Of a stretch of 19,400 nucleotides of DNA, positions 1 to 7,928 are shown piece after piece; positions within the stretch are counted from its first letter, which is position 1; the number at the start of each line of letters is the position of its first letter. The stretch is from Aureobasidium sp. EXF-3400 (lineage: Eukaryota; Ascomycota; Dothideomycetes; Dothideales; Saccotheciaceae), in the NCBI GenBank assembly GCA_024195585.1, contig SWBL01000573.1:1-19400 (forward strand), in the 5' to 3' direction. A program made the translations under genes and the position numbers. The notes below the pieces were generated by a model. The model saw only the letters and a list, made by a program, of their open reading frames with translations, was not told the origin of the DNA and searched no databases.

Positions 1-12
1 GCATCAACGCAT

Positions 13-426
13 TTAAGCGGCAATGGTGACCTCAACCTCAACACCGGCCTCGATGTTGATGATGATCTGCTTGACGACCTCAGTGGGGGCGTTAAGGCTG
101 GAGGAAAAAAGTCAGCCTGCTGATCGGAATAGCTTATGGAGTAGCAATAAAACTTACTCGATGAGGCGCTTGTGGATTCTCATCTCGTAGGTGTCCCAGG
201 TCTTGGAACCCTCACCACAGGGGGTCTTGCGGGTGGTGATCTTGAGGTTCTTGGTGGGGAGACGGACGGGGCCCTTGACGCGGAGGTCCTTGGACTTTGC
301 GCGGTCGATGAGCTCAGTGCAGACCTTCTCGAGGGACTGAACCTTGCGGGAGGTAAGGGTGATGCGGATCTTGTGGATCTTGGGGGCATCGGCCTGGCCG
401 GTCTTCTTGGGGTCCTGGAACGACAT
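13..426 (-). CDS. rps20: 40S ribosomal protein S20 (uS10 family)
   Basis: Structural protein of the small ribosomal subunit, uS10 family, which sits in the 40S head. Exon 1 runs 426-158 and exon 2 97-13, joined across a 60-nt intron (157-98) with donor GTAAGT and acceptor CCTCCAG. The spliced protein is 117 aa. It carries the family signatures [38 protein letters not shown] and [18 protein letters not shown], and ends [14 protein letters not shown]. The start at 426 (MSFQDPKK) is preferred over an in-frame ATG at 474 because the 474 codon lies inside a likely 5'UTR intron. Length and ending match eukaryotic S20. It is divergent from the Cue3-like gene, with about 0.4 kb between the two start codons. 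Identity is near certain; the untranslated exon is inferred. Confidence 0.96.
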
Positions 427-444
427 TTTGGAGATGGATTGGTG

Positions 445-505
445 CTGTCGCGAGGTGTTAGTCAAGTGTCGCAAGGCGTCGCCAACTGTAAGAAGGCAGT
501 CTCAC
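445..505 (-). other. probable 5'UTR intron of rps20
   Basis: On the minus strand a donor GTGAGA at 505, a branch-like GACTAAC about 20 nt before the 3' end, and an acceptor CGACAG ending at 445 frame a 61-nt segment 19 nt upstream of the rps20 ATG. The size matches the coding intron. Introns near or before the start codon are common in fungal ribosomal protein genes. Inferred from splice signals only. Confidence 0.6.
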
Positions 506-862
506 CTGGTCAAAAGACGGATATGGCAATCAAGACTCGGGCAGAATGTCCACGGCTAAGTGATGATTGGCCTTTTTGATGATGGTCAAAATCGAAAAGC
601 GAATTTGCGCCCTCAGAAGTTCTGTGTGGGTCAGTCGCGGGTGCCAAGACCAGCGCTTTCCCGAGTTGGCGACCGTAGTACGCTTGGACCCAAGTCCACA
701 TCGTCATTGAGACTGTGAGATTCACTGTCTACTTTTTGGCCATGCTGTGGGCTTGACTTGCTTGTTGATTCTTCTGCTGTCATACACGCCAATTTCCAGC
801 TTGGACGATCGGGGATCCTCTTTTCGAATTCTGCTCTCACAACAACTGGTCCTGGACGTTCA
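506..862. promoter_or_regulatory. divergent intergenic region rps20 / cue3-like
   Basis: About 357 nt shared by two divergent genes. It should hold the rps20 transcription start and the promoter of the CUE-domain gene. I see no clear TATA box. A four-codon upstream ORF (ATG at 742, stop TGA 754-756) lies 106 nt before the CUE gene start and would be in its leader if transcription begins upstream of 742. Confidence 0.45.
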
Positions 863-2833
863 ATGAGTCTGCCATCACTTGCTTCATATCCTCCAGCGAA
901 ACTTCGCAAGGACTTGGGACCAGACGAGTGGGAAGCATGTCTTGACGCTTGGTTGTCACTTTCAACCCTTTATCTGCGTCTTGGAAAGCCGGATTTCGAA
1001 AATGTATCCCGGAACGAGCAATCTTTGGTCCCCTTCCTTACATCTTATTACCAGGTATCAGCTCAAGAACGCCAGCAGTATGGACAAAGTCAAGGGAAAG
1101 AGCATAATCTACGGAGGACATGCTTCATCCTTACTCACAGAATCCTCTTGACTACTTCCTCTCCTCCGGCTCCCCTACTTCAATGGGAATTTCTTTCTGA
1201 CTTCAGTCATGTCTACATGAAGACCCAAAGCCTGGATTTACTTTTACAGAAGCTCTGGAGTACCAGACACTCTGATCTTGATCGTTCTTTACAAAGCTTC
1301 CTGTCATTGACAATCAAGCAACTCGAATCATCGAAGCCTGATGTAGCTGAGACTAGTGTGAAACGCATCGTTCCCCTCCTCTTCTCTTCTGATGAGGCCG
1401 GTGCAACTATCTCAACAAGTTCGGAACTTGTAGACGCTATGTCATCAGCGTACGAGCGAAGCTCGTCTGAATTGCGCAAATCTCTTGTCTCGGTGCTGTA
1501 CCATGGTCTTCTATCTTTGACTAAAGGCAATAAGCCCAACTACTCTCTACTGTTCGACCATCTCTACGGCTTGAAGAATCAAGCTGGCAACTCGCAGGTA
1601 TCGATCTTGGCAGATCTGGTCACCAACACTTCTTTGCTATCCAAGCTAAGGACAGCTGTCACTGGAAAGAATGCAGAGCGAGCACAAAACCTAGCAAATA
1701 CTCTTTCTTCATTCGTTTCACCTTCGATTGCAAGGCCCAAGAAAGTGCGCAAGGTTAACAAGGGGAAAGGAAAGGCAACAGCGGAAGAGTTTGGTCATGG
1801 TGCTTTCTCGGGAGAGCATCACATTCATCGGATGAGCCTCATATCCCAGATTCAGGATCTGTTCCCGGATCTCGGCTCAGGATTCATTGCCAGACTATTG
1901 GACGAATACCATGAGGACGTGGAGCAAGTGACTGCCCATCTTCTAGATGATTCACTACCGGATCGTCTACTATCGTTAGATCGAACTGAAGAACTGTCTA
2001 CATCGAAGGCAGATGCTCAGCATATAGAGCAGCAGAAGGTCGAACACCTGGCACCGCGCAGCACACCGCCGCCGCAACGCCGGAATGTCTTCGATGACGA
2101 CGAGTTTGACAGACTTGAGGTCGATGCTTCTCGCCTGCATCTTGGCAGAAAAAACGCAAAGCTTACTGCGGATGCTCTCTTGGAAGACAGAAGCTCTGCG
2201 CCCGCCAAGAGCGCGATCCTTTCCGCTTTGGCTGCATTCGACTCGGACGACGATGAACGTGATGATACTTATGATGAAGCTGATGTGGGAGGCTACGTTG
2301 ATGCTGCCAAACCAGATGGCGAAGAATCAAGGGACACAGATACAGGAAATCAGGGAGAGAATGAAGAGGCATTATTCCGTGCCTGGCGCATGGATCGAGG
2401 AGTCTTTGAGCGGTCGTCAGAAGTTCGTCGCAGTTCAGCTCGTGCCGCTCTCAAAAACGAGACAGGAATGCAGGATGAGGCCATCGAAGGCTGGGCAGTC
2501 ATGCTTAGCCGTGATCCAAGACGCCTCAAGCGACTGGAAGCAAGATACTCTGCTTTTAGTGGCGCGCAACCGGAGTTGGAGAGGACCGCCTACAGGGACA
2601 GCGAAGCCACGGAAGACTCAGATAACGGTACTGGAGGAAGAGGCGGAAGAGGAGGGCGCGGAAGGGGTCGTGGTGGACGCGGACGTGGTCGGGGTGGTAG
2701 AGGTGGTGGTAATTCAGGCGGTCCCCCTAGCGAAAGCAATACTCAGGCTGCTAGGCAACGAAAAGAGACACGCGGATCGAGTCGTAGGGAAGGGAGAGCT
2801 AGAAAAATGGCCAGAGCTGGCTTCCCTGGTTAG
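863..2833 (+). CDS. CUE-domain protein, Cue3/ASCC2-like (RQT complex)
   Basis: Intronless, 656 aa. The first ATG in this frame is at 863 (MSLPSLASYPPAKLRKDLGP), which fits the usual N-terminus of fungal homologues; the frame is open upstream but has no ATG. Residues 1 to about 320 form a helical, leucine-rich region of the ASCC2/Cue3 type. A CUE ubiquitin-binding domain follows at about 324-366, with the LFPDL motif and a closing di-leucine (AHLLDD). Then comes an acidic, disordered stretch with poly-Asp/Glu, and an RGG/RG-rich box at about 591-621 before a basic tail. Yeast Cue3/Rqt3 and human ASCC2 belong to the ribosome-quality-control trigger complex that recognises ubiquitinated collided ribosomes with Slh1/ASCC3. 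That role here is inferred from family. Confidence is high for the CUE protein, good for Cue3 orthology. Confidence 0.85.
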   Translation: MSLPSLASYPPAKLRKDLGPDEWEACLDAWLSLSTLYLRLGKPDFENVSRNEQSLVPFLTSYYQVSAQERQQYGQSQGKEHNLRRTCFILTHRILLTTSSPPAPLLQWEFLSDFSHVYMKTQSLDLLLQKLWSTRHSDLDRSLQSFLSLTIKQLESSKPDVAETSVKRIVPLLFSSDEAGATISTSSELVDAMSSAYERSSSELRKSLVSVLYHGLLSLTKGNKPNYSLLFDHLYGLKNQAGNSQVSILADLVTNTSLLSKLRTAVTGKNAERAQNLANTLSSFVSPSIARPKKVRKVNKGKGKATAEEFGHGAFSGEHHIHRMSLISQIQDLFPDLGSGFIARLLDEYHEDVEQVTAHLLDDSLPDRLLSLDRTEELSTSKADAQHIEQQKVEHLAPRSTPPPQRRNVFDDDEFDRLEVDASRLHLGRKNAKLTADALLEDRSSAPAKSAILSALAAFDSDDDERDDTYDEADVGGYVDAAKPDGEESRDTDTGNQGENEEALFRAWRMDRGVFERSSEVRRSSARAALKNETGMQDEAIEGWAVMLSRDPRRLKRLEARYSAFSGAQPELERTAYRDSEATEDSDNGTGGRGGRGGRGRGRGGRGRGRGGRGGGNSGGPPSESNTQAARQRKETRGSSRREGRARKMARAGFPG

Positions 2834-3377
2834 CACGCTGGAAGGCATACAGATTGTATCAGCTCGATGAGGACGGGCAATACTACCGCAACTTATGCAG
2901 CACAAGTTACCGTCGGCCAACAAATAAATGTACATCGTTGTGTGCTATGATTTGGTTACTCGGGACCAATGTATCGAGACTCAGAATCGGATATGTGGTG
3001 TACTGATGCCGTGTGCAACTTACGTGTTCGTTGCTCAGATACGTGAAGATAAACATTTGCTCGATACTAAAGCAAGTTCCAAAAGCAATTGCTCTTCTGA
3101 GTTATGAGGGAAAGCCCCAATACTATGCAGCAAGGTCGTCACACTCCACAAGCGCTTTCCATCTGACAAATAGACCCCTCTTTCTCATTTATTTGCAACA
3201 CAACGCCTTGCTTCTTTGAAGTCTTCATGCTTCTTCACGACAACGAATTGGTCAACTCGGAAAAAGGATCACAAAGACCAACAAAAACAAGATTGTCTTC
3301 AACGACCATCTCAATAAATCATCACTACCTACAGCTACTTCCCGCTTTCGCAGCCGAGTTCCACAGTAAATTTCACC
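2834..3377. other. intergenic region, cue3-like to F-box gene
   Basis: 544 nt between two genes on the same strand. It contains the AATAAA noted separately and a pyrimidine/A-rich leader before the F-box ATG. Short open frames here resemble nothing I recognise. No RNA gene or repeat seen. Confidence 0.5.
2923..2928 (+). terminator. candidate poly(A) signal of cue3-like gene
   Basis: A perfect AATAAA lies 90 nt after the stop codon of the CUE-domain gene, within an A-rich stretch. This is a plausible 3'-end signal; fungi tolerate many variants, so it is only suggestive. Confidence 0.4.
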
Positions 3378-4734
3378 ATGGATAGACTTCCTCCTGAGAT
3401 CAAGCAGTATATCTGCAGTTTCCTGACACCCAATCATCTCAAGGCTTTGCGCCTTGTCTCCAAGGACTTTGCTGCTGCTGCTATCCCGCACTTCATTCCA
3501 AGGATCTTCCTTTTCAACCATCCCGATAGCTGTACCGAAATCCAAGAGATCATCACGCATACGGAGATGAGAAAATACGTCAACACTATTGTGATCGACC
3601 CTAGAGACGTGCTGCATTTCGACGGGTTCGAGGACTGGGTCGACCACATGCCTGCTCACTGGCGAATCCCCTGTTGGAAGGATTACGAGCCTCAGTTTCC
3701 ACCCGAGGCCGATATTGACGGCATCGTCAAAACATGGAACCAAGCAATGGAAACGGCCAGAGAACTCTATCTGGATCACTTCAAGGATGCTCAGTATTCT
3801 GAATCGGAGCTAAGATCTTTATGGGAGTACCATCATATTCTCCAACACAAGCAAAGGCGCGGCTTCTTGAAACAGTCTTTGGTCTCCATAATTCAGGAGA
3901 CGTTCAAGCAGTGCCCAAAGCTAGAAAATGTCGTTGTCACATCTGAGCATTACCCAGAGTCAGCTATGGTGTCACGAAAACGCGACAAGCTCTTTCGTCC
4001 CATATTGCTGGCATTCGTGATACCGAATTCGCATGCTCGAACCCCACTGTCTATGATAAATCTGAACCTGGGAAATCGTTGTAAGCAACAGCTTAAGCAC
4101 GTTAACCATCTTGCATATCGAATTTCCAATCACGGCTTCTCATTCGACAATGAGCAATCTGCGACACCTACATGTCTCGTTCAGGGCTTGTGAAAGAGAT
4201 CTTAATGTATTGCTTGACCAGATCTTGAGATCTACTCACCGCCTGGAGACTCTGTGGCTTGATTACCCTCTATCGAAATCCGGCATTGCCTTTGATTTCA
4301 ACAGCACACTCAGAGCTACAAAATTTGATAATCTGAGAGAGTGTCTGCTCGCCGGCTGCTTGGCCTCAGAAAATCAGCTGGTGGATTTTCTGCTCCGTCA
4401 TGCTTCCTCGCTACAAACGCTTGGCCTTGGTGAAGTACAGCTCGTGGGTGGTACTTGGCCCTCCCTCTTTCGCCGAATATCGTGTCGCCTACCAGTCTTG
4501 ACGAAGATCTCACTCGTAGGTTTGTGTGCCGGACCTGGTTATGTGAACGAGCACGCAGACCGTTACACCCATGCTGCTCAGAGTTATATACTTCATGGAG
4601 GGTCAGAACCGGTAGAGTTTCTTGTGGAAGATGAAGACTCAGACGAAGACTCGATCGACTTTCCGAGCATCATTACCGAGACGCAGAAGGGGTTATGGAA
4701 AGATATCGACGTGCGAGTGAATCCTTTCTTCTAA
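3378..4734 (+). CDS. F-box protein (two exons, unusual intron)
   Basis: Starts in a good context (CACCATGG) with an F-box at residues 2-45 (LPPEIKQYICSFL, then LKALRLVSKDF). F-box proteins are substrate adaptors of SCF ubiquitin ligases, binding Skp1; the target here is unknown. The first frame runs to a stop at 4191-4193. The conserved-looking C-terminal half (NLRHLHVSF, HRLETLWLDYPL, LPVLTKISLVGL) is in another frame that ends at 4734. Removing 4049-4091 (43 nt, donor GTCTAT, acceptor AACAG), or alternatively 4049-4097, joins the frames and gives LSTLTILHIEF before NLRHLHVSF, a leucine-rich-repeat-like run, for about 437 aa. The stronger-looking donor GTAAGC at 4081 is out of phase with nearly every acceptor. 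A frameshift (decaying gene) is the alternative. The C-terminus has an acidic DEDSDEDS patch. Confidence 0.65.
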
Positions 4735-5242
4735 AGTTTCTGAAAAGCGATCAAGGATGTCCAAGGTGAGATTATCATGGGTTTCTGTAGCTGTGTAAGC
4801 GACACATCTCATTACTATAGCTACCATATAACAGCTCTCAGCACAGTAATCCACTTTAGCTTCGGCTTTTGTAAATGGTAGAGACCAGCTAAAGCTATTT
4901 CAGCAACTTCAATCTAAACGTGAGAGGCGAATGGAGCCTCCCCGTGTGCTAGAGTATGTGACGTGTGCAGCTATAAAAATGCATAATACTATAGGGATTA
5001 GGGCAGTGCCTCTTGAGAGGCGACAATTTATCGGCTCTCTATGGCCACGCCTCTGTTCCCGAACACGTTTGTGCCTTTTTGTAGTATACACTTTGCTCTT
5101 TACTGTAATGGGGTAATAGAGGAAGTTACAGACTTTAGCATACGGGGAGGAGGTATTGGATATTATAGACATTATCGTTAGATCGGTCCGTGTGTAGTGA
5201 GTTACAACAACCACAATACACAAGTATCCTTCGAACTCTTGA
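4735..5242. other. convergent intergenic region
   Basis: 508 nt between the 3' ends of the F-box gene (+) and the esterase (-). It is AT-rich and holds no convincing gene. A plus-strand TGACGTG at 4958-4965 is followed by TATAAAAA at about 4971-4978, a promoter-like pair that points into the esterase 3' end. A 61-codon frame at 4931-5116 looks non-coding. Confidence 0.4.
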
Positions 5243-7113
5243 TCAATAGTACAACCCCTTCTGCCACCAGGCGCATCTCGCAGCGGAAGCAGGATCTCTC
5301 ATTGGAGCAATGCTCCTTGGTTCCAAAGCCAGAACAGTTTGGTTGCTTCCGTACATAGGGAAGAAAGGCTGGCCCCTGATGTTTGGGTTACCAGTCTTTG
5401 CAAACTGTGTAATGTACTCCTGCATAGCGAGAGCGACGGGAACACTCTGCACACCGAGACTGATGCCTCCGGCTCCGGAAGTCGCGCTACCGTTACCATT
5501 GTAGTAGGTGTATGCAACATCCTGACCGTGGAGCGAAGGTGGTACATCAAAGAGATAAGCGTGGGTCTGGTTGTTGTATGCCTCATTGAGCCAGACAGCG
5601 TTACAAGTGAAGACGAACTCAGATAGAATGGCTTCGACGCGACCAATCTGGTTAGTGTAGTTCTGGGCTTGAGTGCCGTCGAAGATTGGTGGATACAGGA
5701 CTTGAGTAATGTAGTTGAGGGTCTCTGGCATGTAGTTGAGAGCGGGGAAACTCGTTTTTAGAAAGGTGTCCAGAGCCGAGTTGTTGTTGATGAAAGGAGA
5801 TGTAAAGAGGAGGCCTTCATTTGCGTTGTGGCCGGTCATGACGGTGACGTTCTTGTCGAACTGGCCATGCGCGAGCAGCTGGCCTGGCAGTGCTGGTACG
5901 AAGTCGCCGTCTACGCTAGGTCCGTAGACAAACTGGCCCCAAGCAGCTGAATAAACTTGTTTTGCATTGGCAGCGATGATTGCCGATGAAGGCAATTGGC
6001 GTGCTTCGGCCAAGGTGGACACGTTCAACAGAGCGAGGAAATCATTGAAGATGCCTTCCTCTGTGGAGGGGGAGGTAACAGGGAAGAAGCCGGGCGATTG
6101 AGGAACTGCACCTGCGAAGGGTGCTGGACCTTTAAGGCCACCAAAAGCCTATCCGATAATTAGTTACCATCCCACAAAAATGACAAGAATAGTTCTCACG
6201 GTTATTTGATGCATAATTGAACCACCTCCTGCCGACTCGCCAAACACTGTTACATTGTTTGGATTGCCTAATTTGGGTCAGGAAAGAATCGTCGACGTCA
6301 AGCCACTTGGCGAACTTACCTCCGAACAGATGGATGTTCTGCTGAACCCATTCGAGAGCAAATCTCTGATCCCATAGGCCCGCATTTGCGGTTCCGTTTT
6401 CCTGGAAAGTCGGACCCGAGAGCCAGCCCATAGCGCCCAGTCTGTAGTTCAAGGCCACATAGATAACACCGCTAGAATTGTCCATTTGGGATCGCTTCAA
6501 CAGGCCGGCAGGGTCTCCACTGCCAGACTTCGAACCAGCTGTATATCCACCTCCATAGATCCAGACCAAAACGGGGTGCTGTTCATTGGAATTGAAAATG
6601 GCTTCGGGAACCATGACATCGAGGAAGAGGCAATCTTCGGTCTCACTGGGATCAGTCACGGTGGCCGCGGACGAGTTGCTGTTGGAAGTGGACAGGTTGA
6701 AATCTGACATGGAGAAGCTGGTTTTGTTGTCTAGCAGATACTCTGGTATCCACTGTGCGGCAATGGCATCCCATGCTGGATTGGCCTGAGGGCAGATGCG
6801 GTTGACACTTCCTGTTTGCACCTCAGATCTGTTTACAGCAGGAGCTTGAGGAGCTGCGAAACGAAGGTCGCCGACTGGAGGAGCGGCATAACGAATGTTG
6901 GAGAAGTTGTAGTAACCGCCAGTCACCTGTGCTATATAAGCTATCAATGCTTCGAGAGTCCAACGATTGACTCACGTTGAATGCCGAGGCTTGTTGCCGG
7001 GCATATCCAAGGTCCACAATAGGCAATGGGTTAGTTGAACTTGAGTTCTGAGCAGACACAGCTGCTGACAAGCCAAGTATGGCTGCTGTTGTCAGAAGAG
7101 AGAGGGCACCCAT
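5243..7113 (-). CDS. secreted type-B carboxylesterase/lipase
   Basis: Four exons: 7113-6976, 6926-6320, 6267-6200 and 6148-5243, with introns of 49, 52 and 51 nt and donors GTGAGT, GTAAGT and GTGAGA. The spliced product is 572 aa, usual for the family. It hydrolyses carboxylic esters; substrate unknown. A signal peptide covers about residues 1-21 (MGALSLLTTAAILGLSAAVS), so it is probably secreted; many N-x-S/T sites fit glycosylation. The type-B hallmarks are present: EDCLFLDV, the oxyanion-loop GGGY, and the nucleophile elbow GESAGG with Ser260. The rest of the triad is probably Glu382 (NANEGLLF) and His478 (SLHGQD). All catalytic residues are intact, so the enzyme should be active. It is divergent from the helicase gene and convergent with the F-box gene. 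Alternative family labels (cholinesterase-like, lipase) cannot be separated by eye. Confidence 0.93.
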
Positions 7114-7204
7114 ATTTCTCTGCAGTCAAAGGTATATCTTCAAAGAGGATGCTTGGGCTAGACGAGAGAATGGCAAAGGAATGAGAAGGGATAGAGAGAG
7201 AGCC

Positions 7205-7213
7205 CTTTATATA
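7205..7213 (-). promoter_or_regulatory. TATA box of the carboxylesterase gene
   Basis: TATATAAAG on the minus strand, 92 nt upstream of the esterase ATG at 7113. It is a strong match to the TATA consensus at a distance that leaves a leader of about 60 nt. TATA-containing fungal promoters are often those of regulated genes, which suits a secreted hydrolase. Confidence 0.55.
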
Positions 7214-7561
7214 CCGCTTACTCGGCAAACCCGGACTCTCATCATGAGCTCATGGCAATCTAGAGGTCGGGATACACTAAGACGAAGCCACTGAGAGCGG
7301 CTCAGCATGGTCCTCGGTACATACTGGCGAATATCAAGCCAACATCTATACCCCTCACCTCGCCCGAGGACCAGAAAGGCAGGATTTTGTAAGCCATCTG
7401 CTTCACGGAAGTCCCTTGCTTAAGCTTTGGGCTTACAGGTGACGCGATCGATTGGGCTCCCCGCACAGAGCTCGAGGACCACAATTGAAGACGTGGAGTG
7501 TCAGCATAAACGTTTGAACGTTTTCAAGATGAATTGGCAGTGGTGGAGCGCGGTTAGCGAT

Positions 7562-7585
7562 CAGATCCAGATCCAGATTGAGATC
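7562..7585. repeat. imperfect CAGATC hexamer repeat, four units
   Basis: Four contiguous six-base units: CAGATC, CAGATC, CAGATT, GAGATC. It lies about 350 nt upstream of the helicase start. Short tract; possibly slippage, possibly a GATC-type factor site cluster. Function unknown. Confidence 0.6.
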
Positions 7586-7928
7586 AACGGTGGAAGCGGC
7601 ACACGAAGTGCGGGGAACAAGAAAGTTGGACGGAAGCTGCCCAAAAAGTGATCCGGTCGTCAAGAGCTGGCCGAGGCAGGATATGACGCGTCAGAGGCTG
7701 TTGTCAGGTTGAAGCCAATGCAAGCGAGACAGCAGTCAACTTGGGAAGGCTTGCAGATTGAACCTCCAGGAACGACCCTGGACATGTTTCCCCGCGAATG
7801 GCGCCCATGGGGAGGTTGAGCATGCGTGTCTTGGCGGCAGACGCCGCAAATTTTGGGAAGTTGCAAGTTTGGCCATCTAGGTAGATTGCGACTGCCCAGT
7901 ATCTGCCAGGACCTTAGCAAAGGAAAGG

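Larger units (their letters stand above)
7114..7928. promoter_or_regulatory. divergent intergenic region esterase / helicase
   Basis: 815 nt, the longest spacer in the window. It holds the esterase TATA box, a CCAAT element on the minus strand near 7455 (beside a CGATCG palindrome), and an imperfect CAGATC hexamer repeat at 7562-7585. Open frames on both strands overlap each other and resemble no family I know, so I treat them as non-coding. Confidence 0.45.

Noticed and set aside
172..579. 135-codon plus-strand frame at the left end
   Set aside because: Antisense to rps20, which is unmistakable; leucine/glycine-rich translation is the mirror of its codons.
2085..2870. 261-codon plus-strand open frame
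   Set aside because: Shifted-frame shadow of the Cue3-like protein's low-complexity tail.
4081..4154. Intron with donor GTAAGC and acceptor at 4154 in the F-box gene
   Set aside because: 74 nt is the wrong phase: the downstream frame then meets a stop within about 20 codons.
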